Assembly (NCBI GenBank): GCA_026705925.1 | Contig: JAPOZT010000029.1 | Location: forward strand, 81,169-145,168 | Reading direction: 5' to 3' | DNA length: 64,000 nt | Origin: Gemmatimonadota bacterium | GTDB taxonomy: Bacteria > JAAXHH01 | Shown: positions 39,209 through 48,705 of the stretch, piece after piece | Numbering within the stretch: the stretch's first letter is position 1 | Layout: each line of letters starts with the position of its first letter | Translations under genes and position numbers: made by a program | Notes under the pieces: generated by a model | Database searches by the model: none | Seen by the model: the letters and a program-made list of their open reading frames with translations, nothing else | Told to the model about the DNA's origin: nothing

Positions 39209-39976
39209 ATGCCCGCCAACCTGCTTGCGTGCCGAACGGCAAGCTACGGAAAGTTCAGCGAATCCGCCTATGCCCATCTGCCCACGATCGGCGTTCATCA
39301 CGTGGAAATCGACGCACCCGCGCCGGACCAGGTCGCCGGCGTCAAGTCCAGGCTCGAAGATCACGGGCTGTCGGCCAGCAGCCTGCAATGCCCGGTGGAG
39401 GTCCAGTACGACGACGTGGACGCGCGGCTGACCCCGCACCTGGACGCCGCCGCGGCCCTGGGCGCCGGATTGCTTTTCGTAAGCGTCCAGGCCGGGGAAC
39501 TGGATAAGCGCATGGTCTACGAGCGATTGCACCGCGCAGGGGCCAAAGCGGCCGAGTACGGGATCACCATCGGCATGGAAACCCATCCCGACCTGATCAC
39601 CAACGCGGCCGTCGCCCTGGAGACCATGGGCGGCGTCGACCACCCCAACGTCCGCGTGAACTACGACACGGCCAACATCCACTACTACAACCGGGACGTG
39701 GACCACGTCGACGAAATGGAAAAGGTCATCGACTACATCGGCAGCATGCATCTCAAAGATACGGACGGCCAATACAAGACCTGGTGCTTTCCCACTTTCG
39801 GCGAGGGCATCGTCGATTTCAAGAAGGTTTTCGACCGGCTGAACGCCCACGGGTTCCACGGACCGTTCACCATGGAAATCGAGGGCGTGGAAGGGGAATC
39901 GCTCAACGAAGAGGAGACCTGCCGGCGCGTGGCGGATTCGGTGGCGCACCTGCGGAGCGTCGGGTGTGACGTGTGA
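39209..39976 (+). CDS. Sugar phosphate isomerase/epimerase (TIM-barrel, AP-endonuclease family 2)
   Basis: GIHHVEIDAPAP-like start, IGMETHPDLITNAAVALE, VRVNYDTANIHYYNRD, GSMHLKDTDG; start may be 39176. Confidence 0.85.
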   Translation: MPANLLACRTASYGKFSESAYAHLPTIGVHHVEIDAPAPDQVAGVKSRLEDHGLSASSLQCPVEVQYDDVDARLTPHLDAAAALGAGLLFVSVQAGELDKRMVYERLHRAGAKAAEYGITIGMETHPDLITNAAVALETMGGVDHPNVRVNYDTANIHYYNRDVDHVDEMEKVIDYIGSMHLKDTDGQYKTWCFPTFGEGIVDFKKVFDRLNAHGFHGPFTMEIEGVEGESLNEEETCRRVADSVAHLRSVGCDV

Positions 39977-39990
39977 AGTGTGAAGTGTAG
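39965..39990 (+). repeat. 7-bp tandem repeat spanning the stop codon, stops in all three frames
   Basis: tgtgacg tgtgaag tgtgaag tgtaggg; TGA at 39967, 39974 (stop), 39981 and TAG at 39988. Confidence 0.85.
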
Positions 39991-40004
39991 GGAACAAGGC
40001 GTCC

Positions 40005-40538
40005 ATGCCTGAACAGCAACTCCGGATGATGCGGCCCGACCTGAAAGACCTGCCGGAAATCAGCGTGCCGGACGGGTATGCGCTGAGGACCTACCGGTCC
40101 GGCGACGAAGCCGCCTGGTCCGAGATCATGAACACGGGCATCGGGACGGACTGGACGGCGGAGAAGTGCCGCAAAGAACTGACGGAAACGGAACCGTTCA
40201 TGGCGGACGGGTGTTTCTTCGCAACGTGTGCGGGGGAAGCCGTGGCCACGGCCTGCGCCTATGACGTCCAGCCCGAGGGCACAAGCGCCGCGCAGGTGCA
40301 CATGGTATGCGCGAAACCGGCCCACCGCGGACGGGGACTGGGCCGCCTCGTTACCCTGGCCGTGCTCCATTACATGCGGGAGCGCGGTTATGCGGCCGCC
40401 TTTCTGGGCACGGACGATTTCCGCGTGCCGGCCGTCAAGACCTATCTCGGACTGGGATTCATTCCCGACTATATCGAGGACAGCCACCGATTGCGCTGGT
40501 CCGCCGTGTTCGCGAAAGCCGGAGAACAGCCGTCCTGA
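40005..40538 (+). CDS. GNAT-family N-acetyltransferase
   Basis: VHMVCAKPAHRGRGLGRLVTLAVLHYMRERGYAAAFLGTDDFRVPAVKTYLGLGF. Confidence 0.9.
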   Translation: MPEQQLRMMRPDLKDLPEISVPDGYALRTYRSGDEAAWSEIMNTGIGTDWTAEKCRKELTETEPFMADGCFFATCAGEAVATACAYDVQPEGTSAAQVHMVCAKPAHRGRGLGRLVTLAVLHYMRERGYAAAFLGTDDFRVPAVKTYLGLGFIPDYIEDSHRLRWSAVFAKAGEQPS

Positions 40539-40588
40539 ACCCTCGGCCGGCCGCGCACAGACCACAACCTCAAACACGGACGTTTCCA

Positions 40589-41428
40589 ATGCAGCGTATT
40601 TCAATCCGTATGTTCTGTCGTATATCCAGCCGCATCGCCCGCCGTATTTGCCGCCGTATTTGCCGCCGCGCAACGAACCCCGCGACCATGGCGGCCCTGG
40701 TCGTCCTGGCCGTCCTGATCAGCCTGGCGCGGACGGCCCCGGCCAACGCCCAGGACGCGGAAGCCGTAGAAGTGCCCCCCATCGTAATCACCGGGTTCGG
40801 CATCATCGGCGGATTCCCGACGGGCGAGTTCGGAGACAACGTCACGAACCCGGGTATCGGCATATCCGGTTTCGTGGGTTACATGATCCCCAGGACGCCG
40901 GCGGTCATCGGCCTGGACCTGGGTTACCTGATCTACGGCCACGAACGGCGCGAGGAGCGATTCAGCCTGACCATACCCGACGTCAGAGTCGGCGTGGTCA
41001 CCGAGAACAACATCTTTTCGATGAACGCCTTTCTCCGTCTGCAGACGCCGACGGCCCCGTTTCGGTTCTACGTCGAAGGGCTCGTGGGCTTTCACTACCT
41101 GTTTACCAGTACGACAATCGAGGACCTTCCCCGGTTCAGCGGCGAGGATATCGCCAGTTCGACGAACCTCGACGATTTCGCCTTCACCAGGGGCGTGGGT
41201 GCCGGGGTGCTGATCGAAGTATGGAGCGGCGGCGAAGACCGGACGCCTCAGAACCGCTCCCTGCGTTCCGTGTCCCTCGATTTCAGGATGCGCTACCAGG
41301 ACGGATCCGAAGCCGACTATCTCAAGCGGGGCGATATCGTCCGCAGGGAGGGAACGGCCGAACTCAATGTCACCAAGTCGACCACCGATCTCATTACGGC
41401 CCATTTCGGACTCGCAATCGATTTCTAG
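40589..41428 (+). CDS. Predicted outer-membrane beta-barrel/secreted protein of unknown function
   Basis: Signal-like N-terminus ending ANAQDAEA; alternating beta-strand pattern with C-terminal aromatic (GLAIDF). Confidence 0.6.
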   Translation: MQRISIRMFCRISSRIARRICRRICRRATNPATMAALVVLAVLISLARTAPANAQDAEAVEVPPIVITGFGIIGGFPTGEFGDNVTNPGIGISGFVGYMIPRTPAVIGLDLGYLIYGHERREERFSLTIPDVRVGVVTENNIFSMNAFLRLQTPTAPFRFYVEGLVGFHYLFTSTTIEDLPRFSGEDIASSTNLDDFAFTRGVGAGVLIEVWSGGEDRTPQNRSLRSVSLDFRMRYQDGSEADYLKRGDIVRREGTAELNVTKSTTDLITAHFGLAIDF

Positions 41429-41460
41429 GCTGGACCAACACCCACATCCGGAGGGCAAGG

Positions 41461-42801
41461 ATGATCCAGAACGATTACGAAATAGAGAGCATACCGGAAT
41501 CGGCGTGGCAGGTGTCCCGCCGATCATTTATGAAACGGCTGGCCGGCGGGATTGTCGCGGGCGGCACCCTGGTCTACGGTACCTCCGCATCCGCATCGCC
41601 GAAGGTTGACGCGCCGCAGGATCTGGAGTCGGCGGTCTCCGGCACGGATCCCGGCGACGAGCGGTACTGGCACGCGGTCCGGAGCCAGTTCCTCCTCCGG
41701 GACAACCTGGCGCTGATGAACGCCGCGAACCTCTGCCCATCGCCCTATCCGGTGATGGAATCGGTCTTCAAGTACACCCGTGACCTGGATTACGACGCGT
41801 CGTTTCACAACCGGACCAAGTACCGGCAGATCAGAGAAGACACGCGCGGGAAGATGGCGCGCCTCCTGGGCGCCCACCCCGACGAGATCGCGCTGGTGCG
41901 GAACACGAGCGAGGCCAACAACGCCATCAGCACCGGCTTCCACCTCGGGGCGGACGACGAGGTGCTGCTCTCCGACCTGAACCATCCCTCGAACAGACAT
42001 GCGTGGGAGGTCAAAGCCAGGCGATACGGCTTCAAGATCAACTACGTGTCGGTCCCCGTGATTCCCGGCAGCGAGCAGGAAATCATCGATGCCTTTAACC
42101 GGGCATACACCCCGGCGACGAAGGTCATGTCCTTCACGCACGTCTCCAACACCACCGGGCTGACCATGCCGGCCAAAGCGCTGTGCGCGGCGGCGCGGTC
42201 CCGCGGCGTATTCTCCCTGGTCGACGGCGCCCAGAGTTTCGGCGCCCTGGAGATCGATCTCGCCGATATGGGCTGCGACGCCTACTCCGGGAGCGCGCAT
42301 AAGTGGTTCATGGGCCCGAAGGAGGTCGGTGTGCTCTACGTCCGCAAGGACAGCCAGGACGCCGTCTGGCCGGCCATCGTGAGCGCGGGCTGGCGGGATG
42401 AAGTGGAGGAAAGCGCGCGCAAGTACGAGGTCCTCGGACAGCGGGACGACGCGGCGCTGACGGCCACGGGACGGGGCGTCGAGTTCCACGAGAAGATCGG
42501 GCCCGCCCGGGTGGAGGCCCGCATGCGCCAGGTGGCCACGGCCATCAAGGAAGGGCTCTCCGGCCTGCCGGGCATCGAGCTCAGGACGTCCATGGACCCC
42601 GCGCTTTCCGCCGGCGTCGTCATCTTCAAGCCGGGCGCACTCGATCCGCGCAAGGTCTTCGACAAGCTCTACACGACGTACCATATCGCCGGTGCGGGCA
42701 TGGGACCCAACGTCCGGCTTTCTCCCCATATTTACAATACCCTCGACGAGGCGGACCGCGCGGTTACCGCGGTGGCGGAGATGCTGAGGGACGGGGTCTG
42801 A
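41461..42801 (+). CDS. Class-V aminotransferase-fold PLP enzyme (isopenicillin-N epimerase-like) with Tat-type signal
   Basis: SRRSFMKRLAGGIVAGGTLVYG; TSEANNAISTGF; SLVDGAQSFGALEIDLADMGCDAYSGSAHKWFMGPKEVGVLYVR. Confidence 0.87.
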   Translation: MIQNDYEIESIPESAWQVSRRSFMKRLAGGIVAGGTLVYGTSASASPKVDAPQDLESAVSGTDPGDERYWHAVRSQFLLRDNLALMNAANLCPSPYPVMESVFKYTRDLDYDASFHNRTKYRQIREDTRGKMARLLGAHPDEIALVRNTSEANNAISTGFHLGADDEVLLSDLNHPSNRHAWEVKARRYGFKINYVSVPVIPGSEQEIIDAFNRAYTPATKVMSFTHVSNTTGLTMPAKALCAAARSRGVFSLVDGAQSFGALEIDLADMGCDAYSGSAHKWFMGPKEVGVLYVRKDSQDAVWPAIVSAGWRDEVEESARKYEVLGQRDDAALTATGRGVEFHEKIGPARVEARMRQVATAIKEGLSGLPGIELRTSMDPALSAGVVIFKPGALDPRKVFDKLYTTYHIAGAGMGPNVRLSPHIYNTLDEADRAVTAVAEMLRDGV

Positions 42802-42839
42802 GCCTACCCGCCGGTGCAAGCCCACCGCCTGACGGGCCC

Positions 42840-44306
42840 ATGTCAAAACGAAACGCCGCCGTCATGCTCTATGCCGCGCTGCTCATCGCGAGCCTGCTGC
42901 AGGTATTCCAGTCGATCGTCGTCGCCCATTTCTTCGACCCGGAATACCTGGCGCCCTACCGCTATGGCATCCTGGTGGCCGGATTCGCCTACCTGTTCGC
43001 CACCGGACTGATCGAGAGCGTCTTCTTCTTCATTTCGGGTAAATACGCCCCGGACGCCCGCAGGTACGTGGGGAACACCCTGGCCAGCTGCGCGCTGATC
43101 TTCCTGGTCCTCCTCCTGCTCTTCGAAGGCGTGCTCGACCCCTATGTGCTCATCCACACGGAACTGGGTCCCTATCTCCGGGAGATCGGCGCCTATCTCC
43201 TGATCGCCCTGTTCCTGTTCGTCAACATGACCGCCCACAACGCCCTGGTCGGAAGCGGCCACACGGCCGTCGCCAGCGGCCTGCGCGTGTTTCAGTACCT
43301 CCTGCGCATCCTGGCCATCGCCGGCGCGCTGTTCTCGGGCCTGATCGCGTCCATCTACCCGCTCATCCTGCTCATCGTCGTCCTGGAAGGGATCCAGTCC
43401 CTGCTCTACGGGCTCGTTCTGCTCAACAGGAGGCTGCTGTCCTTCCGGCTGCGGGGCCTCGAGACCCGGGCTCAGTACCGCTACGCCTTCGGTCTGGGCG
43501 TCGCGGGGTTCATCCCCTTCATCAACGGGAGCCTGGACAAGATCATGATCAGCGCCTTCCTGGGCGCCTCCAGCTTCGCGATCTACAGCGTTTCGGCCAT
43601 CGAACTGCCCATTGCCGGCATCCTGATGAGCGTGTTCGGTTCGGTGTTCTTTTCCACCTACGTGGGATACGCCGAAAACGGCGATCATCCGTCCATGGCG
43701 GCCCTTTGGCGCAAGTGCTCCAAGTACGGCATGATCGCCATCGTCCCCGCGGGGATCTTCGTATTTCTCTTCTCTGACGTGCTGTACAGGCTCATCCTTC
43801 CGGACGCCTACTTCGAGGGCCACCGGGTCCTGGGCATCTACGCGCTGCTTCTCCTGCTCCGCTTCAACAGCCCGGACGTCCTCGCCCGGGCCCTCAACCG
43901 GAACGCGATCATCGTCCAGGCCGCGACCGCCATGCTGATCGTCAATGTCGCGGGCAACCTGGTGTTCATCAATACTTTCGGCCTGTGGGGCGCGGCCCTG
44001 GCCACCCTGTGCGGGACCGTCGCGGGATGGATCTACTACCTGGCCCGCTACGCCCGGCTACTGAACACGACCGTGGGTCGGCTCCTTCCCTGGAGACCTT
44101 ACATCGGTCTGATCGCCATCTCGGCGGTCTTCTTCGGCGCGGCGCGCTGGACTTTCTCCGATCGGGTCGAGGTCAGCGCCGCCCTGGCCATCCTGGGCGC
44201 CGCCGCCTACCTCTGGTACGCGTTTTCCTTGCTGGAGAAGCCGGAGAAGGCGTACGTTCGGGGCCTGGTGAGGAAAATGGGCGTTCCGCTTCGATCAACG
44301 GACTGA
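42840..44306 (+). CDS. Polysaccharide/lipid flippase (MATE/Wzx-like)
   Basis: about 12-14 TM; INGSLDKIMISAFLGASSFAIYSVSA. Confidence 0.85.
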   Translation: MSKRNAAVMLYAALLIASLLQVFQSIVVAHFFDPEYLAPYRYGILVAGFAYLFATGLIESVFFFISGKYAPDARRYVGNTLASCALIFLVLLLLFEGVLDPYVLIHTELGPYLREIGAYLLIALFLFVNMTAHNALVGSGHTAVASGLRVFQYLLRILAIAGALFSGLIASIYPLILLIVVLEGIQSLLYGLVLLNRRLLSFRLRGLETRAQYRYAFGLGVAGFIPFINGSLDKIMISAFLGASSFAIYSVSAIELPIAGILMSVFGSVFFSTYVGYAENGDHPSMAALWRKCSKYGMIAIVPAGIFVFLFSDVLYRLILPDAYFEGHRVLGIYALLLLLRFNSPDVLARALNRNAIIVQAATAMLIVNVAGNLVFINTFGLWGAALATLCGTVAGWIYYLARYARLLNTTVGRLLPWRPYIGLIAISAVFFGAARWTFSDRVEVSAALAILGAAAYLWYAFSLLEKPEKAYVRGLVRKMGVPLRSTD

Positions 44307-44315
44307 ACTTTTAAT

Positions 44316-45287
44316 ATGAATCCTCCCGAGCCCCACGTAACGATCGTCATACTCAACTGGAACCGGGTAGGGGATACCCTGGAGTGTCTCGAATCTCTGG
44401 CGCGAATGAACTACCCTTCCTTTTCGATCGTGGTCGTGGACAATGGTTCGACCGACGGGTCACCCGAAGCCATCGAGCGGTGGGGACGTGTGCACCTGCC
44501 TTTGACGCTGATCCGCAACGGGGAAAACAGGGGATTCGTCCGCGGCAGCAACCAGGGCATGCGCCATGCCCTATCCACAGACACCGAGTACGTGTTCCTG
44601 CTGAACAACGACACAGTCGTGGAGCCCGACGCGCTTTCGTTACTCGTCACAACAGCGGAACGCTCCGGCGAACGCACCGGCCAATGCTCCGGCGAACGCT
44701 CCGGCGAACGCTCCGGCGAACGCTCCGGTGATATCGGCATGGCGGGTCCGAAGATATACCAGTACGGAAAGGAGAACGTGCTCGACAGCGCCGGTACCCG
44801 TACCATCCCTTGGCTGGCACAGGGATTCCTGGTCGGACATGGGGAAGAGGACTACGGCCATTACGACAATCCAGGCGATCTGCCCTATGTTACGGGAACG
44901 GCGCTCCTCGTCAAGCGCGCCGTCCTGGAAGAGGTCGGACTGATGGACGAGGACTATTTTTGCTATTTCGATGACTTCGACTGGGGAATGAAGGCGCGGA
45001 AAGCCGGATATATACTGCTTTTGGAGCCCAGAGCCGTCGTCCACCACAAGGGGTCGCAAACGGCCGGTTTAAACAGCCCGTTCTATGTGCATCACATGGT
45101 ACGAAGCCGAATTCTCTTCGCGAGAAAACACATCCCGTTCCTGCCTTTTCTGTTCGCATTCCTGCCCTACCTATTTCTGTATCGCTATCTTCGGCCGGCT
45201 ATTTCTCTGCTCGTACATCGGAAATGGTCCCATCTTGGATCGCTTCATCGTGGAATACGAGAAGGATTCAAGATCCCGGTCAACTGA
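44316..45287 (+). CDS. Glycosyltransferase family 2
   Basis: HVTIVILNWNRVGDTLECLESL; VVDNGSTDGSPEAI; EYVFLLNNDTVVEPDAL; DEDYFCYFDDFDWGMKARKAGY. Confidence 0.93.
   Translation: MNPPEPHVTIVILNWNRVGDTLECLESLARMNYPSFSIVVVDNGSTDGSPEAIERWGRVHLPLTLIRNGENRGFVRGSNQGMRHALSTDTEYVFLLNNDTVVEPDALSLLVTTAERSGERTGQCSGERSGERSGERSGDIGMAGPKIYQYGKENVLDSAGTRTIPWLAQGFLVGHGEEDYGHYDNPGDLPYVTGTALLVKRAVLEEVGLMDEDYFCYFDDFDWGMKARKAGYILLLEPRAVVHHKGSQTAGLNSPFYVHHMVRSRILFARKHIPFLPFLFAFLPYLFLYRYLRPAISLLVHRKWSHLGSLHRGIREGFKIPVN
44656..44732 (+). repeat. In-frame 12-bp tandem repeat (tccggcgaacgc) in GT2 gene
   Basis: encodes ERSGERTGQCSGERSGERSGERSGD. Confidence 0.9.
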
Positions 45288-45290
45288 AGG

Positions 45291-46211
45291 ATGAAAACCT
45301 GCTTTATGAACGATTACACGCAGAAAACCCGGGACTGGCTCGACGTCAGATTCAGGCAGACTGATAGTCAGGGTGTCTATTTTGCCCATCAGCCAATCTA
45401 TGGTTTCCGCATGGGACATTGTGAAAAAAGCCTGCCGCACCGTTATATTCTCACGTATCACATTATGAATACGCTGTCCCACTTTAGTTTCGAGAGCCTC
45501 ATTGATGTGGGTGGCGCGGAGGGATACAAAGGCGCGATGGTAAAACATCTTTTCGACGCAGACGTAAAAAGTTGTGATTTGTCTCAAGAAGCATGCAATC
45601 GAGCGGAAGAGATATACAATGTAGATACTCAAGCCATCGATGTTCAGGACCTGCCTTTTGAAACAGATTCTTTTGACATCGTATTGTGCAGTGAAGTGCT
45701 GGAACATGTTCAGGAATTCGAAACGGCCGTGGAACAATTGGTTCGTGTAAGTAGAAAAGCGGTGATCATTACGCTCCCTCATGAGTCCCAGAAACATGTA
45801 GAGAAACATCGCACCCAACCACATGCCCATCTACGATCATTTAACTTGAGTTCACTTGATTACCTTGAGTCTCGCGGGTTCAAGATCACCCGAACAAAAA
45901 TGAACAACCCGTTTTTAAAGCCTTTGGGTTTACTTATAGAAGCAATGCCACGTACCCATAAGCGTCCTGTACCTTTGTGGAATCTATACAACCGCCTATT
46001 GCCTTTGTTGCGAGTCCTGTTCGGGCAACGTTCGATGGAGTTTCTAATCCACCTGGACAGCTTTGCCAGTCGCGTTATGTCCTACAATAGTATGATGTTT
46101 GTAATCTTAAAGGACACGACCGCATACTCCACACGTCCATTAAAACAAATTAGAAGCAGCCACATAGTAGACTTTGCGGTGCCGTACCATTATGTTCGTA
46201 ACCACACGTAA
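45291..46211 (+). CDS. Class I SAM-dependent methyltransferase
   Basis: FESLIDVGGAEGYKGAMVKHLFDADVKSCDLSQEACNRAEEIY; FDIVLCSEVLEHV; visibly lower GC than neighbours. Confidence 0.88.
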   Translation: MKTCFMNDYTQKTRDWLDVRFRQTDSQGVYFAHQPIYGFRMGHCEKSLPHRYILTYHIMNTLSHFSFESLIDVGGAEGYKGAMVKHLFDADVKSCDLSQEACNRAEEIYNVDTQAIDVQDLPFETDSFDIVLCSEVLEHVQEFETAVEQLVRVSRKAVIITLPHESQKHVEKHRTQPHAHLRSFNLSSLDYLESRGFKITRTKMNNPFLKPLGLLIEAMPRTHKRPVPLWNLYNRLLPLLRVLFGQRSMEFLIHLDSFASRVMSYNSMMFVILKDTTAYSTRPLKQIRSSHIVDFAVPYHYVRNHT

Positions 46212-46235
46212 CACCTATATCACCGATAGAGCATC

Positions 46236-48701
46236 ATGATGGCGAAACGCAAATCCACTACTACAACGTCAGGGCAGCGTAAAACGAGCTTGACCACCGG
46301 CCGACCAGTTAATTCGACAGCCCGAAAGCTCCAACCTTATCTCGGGAATCTCCTGTACTGCCTGACCATCGCGGTGATTGCCGTCTTCGTGTATCGCGGC
46401 TACATCATCGAGGGCAAGGTGGACATCCGGCCCGATTTCATCGGACAGGCCATACCCTTCGATCGTTTCGCGCAGGATTTTGAAGAAGAGTTCGACGAGA
46501 CACCGCTCTGGTACCCCCACATCTTCGGCGGCATGCCCTTCCAGGCCAGCGGCACCTATCACCATCTGCAGTACAGTTTCGAAGCCCTGATCAACGCCGT
46601 CCTGCCGGACCGGCTCATCAGCGCGCTGCACGGCCGTTTCTTCTTCCACCTGCTCCTCGGAGCAGTTTCCATGTTTCTCCTGGCGCGTGCTTTGTCGCTC
46701 TCCAGGCCCGCATCGTTCGTCGCGGCCACGGCCTTCGTCTTTTCCACCCACATGATGGCTACTGAACACGCCAACCGGTTCATCTGCTTCATGCACGTAC
46801 CCCTGGTCTTCCTGGCCGCGTATCGCGTCTTCGACCGCGGACGGCTGTTCGACATGGTATTGCTTGGAGCGGCCCTGGGTTCCCAGTTGAGTTCCTTCCA
46901 TCCCCAGATCGCCTTCTACACGGCCATGCTGATCGGCCTGTACGCCGTTTACGCGGTCGTGAACGACTTGCGAGACAAAACGTCGGTGGCCCACATTGTC
47001 AGGAAGTCCGCGCTGTTCTCTGGCGGCGTCGTGCTGGCCATAGCCGTGGCCGCCGTGCTGGTCTTTCCCATGCAGGAATACGCGCAGCACTCCGCCCGCG
47101 GCCTTTCCGTGGGGGGCAGCGACGTGAACGTGCCCTTCGCCACGAGCTGGTCTTTCCCGCCGGTTGAAATCCTGACCTTCATCATCCCTTCCTTTGCCGG
47201 TTTCGGCGGCCCCCTTTACTGGGGCGACATGCCGTTTACCGATTTCCCGAATTACCTGGGCATCGTCGTCGTCGTCCTGGCCGTGGCGGGCATCGCGCTG
47301 AACAGATCGCGCATGGTCCTGTTCCTGGTCATCGCGGCGGTCCTGGCCCTCCTGGTGTCCTTTGGACGGCACCTGCCGCCCGTATCCTACGTCATGCTCC
47401 ACTTCGTACCCTTCTTCGGGAAATTCCGTGCGCCCGTCATGATCCTGGTCCTGTCGCAGTTCGCCGTGGCACTCCTCGCCGGTTACGGCGTGCATGCGCT
47501 GGTCGAGCGAATGCGAGCGGGCAAAGACATGCTTGGGGTTTTTGCGAAAAGGCTGTGCGTCGTTGCCGGCGGGGTACTGCTGCTCGTCCTGGCGCTGACC
47601 GTGTTCGAATCTTCCTTTCAGTCCTTCATGACGGGCGTCTATACAGAGGCCGACGGGGCGCACGGGGCGCGCAGCGCCATGGTGGACAACGCCGACTACT
47701 ATGCCGGGGTCAATGCCATGCGTTTCTATCAACTCATGGGCGACCTGTGGATCATGGTGCTGTTGCTCAGCGCGGCATCCGCACTGATCTATGTCACCCG
47801 CAAGACGAGCCCGGCGTTGTTGGCCACGGGAGTGAGCGCCCTGGTCGTCATCGACCTGCTGCTCGTAGCCTCGCGGGTCGTGAATCCGGAGGATAATCCC
47901 GCGCAGATCGAAGCCTACTATGCCGCACGGGAAACCGAAGTCGTGAAGGCACTGCAAGACGATCCCAACCCCTTTCGCATTCTGCCGCTCTCCGAATTCT
48001 CTTCGAATGAGTACGGCTACTTCGGCATCTCCACCATCGGAGGTTACCACGCGGCGAAACTGGGGGTCTACCAGGAACTCATGGACCAGGTCGGGTTCAA
48101 TTCCTTTCCGGTGCTGAACATGCTGAATACCAGGTACCTGGTTTCCGCGCAACCTATTCAGGCCGATGGACTTACTCCCGTGGTCGAGTCCGAAGGCGGT
48201 TACCTCTACCGGAACGTGACCGCCCTGCCGAGGGCCTTCCTGGTGGACAGCGTGCGCGTCATCGCCGAGAAGGACGCCATCTTCGAAGCGATGGGTGATC
48301 CCGGGTTCCGTCCCGGCGAATTCGCGATCCTGGAAAAACCCGTCGGAGAGCGGCTCGGTCCGCTGGGGAATTCGTCCGTGGAAATCACGCTCCACACGCC
48401 GCATCGCATCGAGATGTTAGTGGACGCGGAAGCGCCTTCTTTGCTGGTATTGAGCGAGATCTACTATCCAGCCGGGTGGCAGGCCACGATGGACGGCCGC
48501 CCTGTCGAGATTCACCAGACAAACTACGTGCTTCGCTCCGTGGCCGTACCGGAGGGACGGCATGATGTGGTCATGACGTTCGAACCACTGAGCTTCACTG
48601 CGGGCCACCTGGTGAGCCGGATCGCCAGCACGCTGGTGCTGGCCGGTTTGATCGCCGCGGGTGCAATGCGCATCAGAAAAAACATGAAAAACCGGGCCTG
48701 A
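46236..48701 (+). CDS. YfhO-family large membrane protein
   Basis: Multi-TM with GMPFQASGTYHHLQYSFEALINAVLP; C-terminal YYPAGWQATMDGRPVEIHQTNYVLRSVAVPEGRHDVVMTFEP. Confidence 0.85.
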   Translation: MMAKRKSTTTTSGQRKTSLTTGRPVNSTARKLQPYLGNLLYCLTIAVIAVFVYRGYIIEGKVDIRPDFIGQAIPFDRFAQDFEEEFDETPLWYPHIFGGMPFQASGTYHHLQYSFEALINAVLPDRLISALHGRFFFHLLLGAVSMFLLARALSLSRPASFVAATAFVFSTHMMATEHANRFICFMHVPLVFLAAYRVFDRGRLFDMVLLGAALGSQLSSFHPQIAFYTAMLIGLYAVYAVVNDLRDKTSVAHIVRKSALFSGGVVLAIAVAAVLVFPMQEYAQHSARGLSVGGSDVNVPFATSWSFPPVEILTFIIPSFAGFGGPLYWGDMPFTDFPNYLGIVVVVLAVAGIALNRSRMVLFLVIAAVLALLVSFGRHLPPVSYVMLHFVPFFGKFRAPVMILVLSQFAVALLAGYGVHALVERMRAGKDMLGVFAKRLCVVAGGVLLLVLALTVFESSFQSFMTGVYTEADGAHGARSAMVDNADYYAGVNAMRFYQLMGDLWIMVLLLSAASALIYVTRKTSPALLATGVSALVVIDLLLVASRVVNPEDNPAQIEAYYAARETEVVKALQDDPNPFRILPLSEFSSNEYGYFGISTIGGYHAAKLGVYQELMDQVGFNSFPVLNMLNTRYLVSAQPIQADGLTPVVESEGGYLYRNVTALPRAFLVDSVRVIAEKDAIFEAMGDPGFRPGEFAILEKPVGERLGPLGNSSVEITLHTPHRIEMLVDAEAPSLLVLSEIYYPAGWQATMDGRPVEIHQTNYVLRSVAVPEGRHDVVMTFEPLSFTAGHLVSRIASTLVLAGLIAAGAMRIRKNMKNRA

Positions 48702-48705
48702 AACC

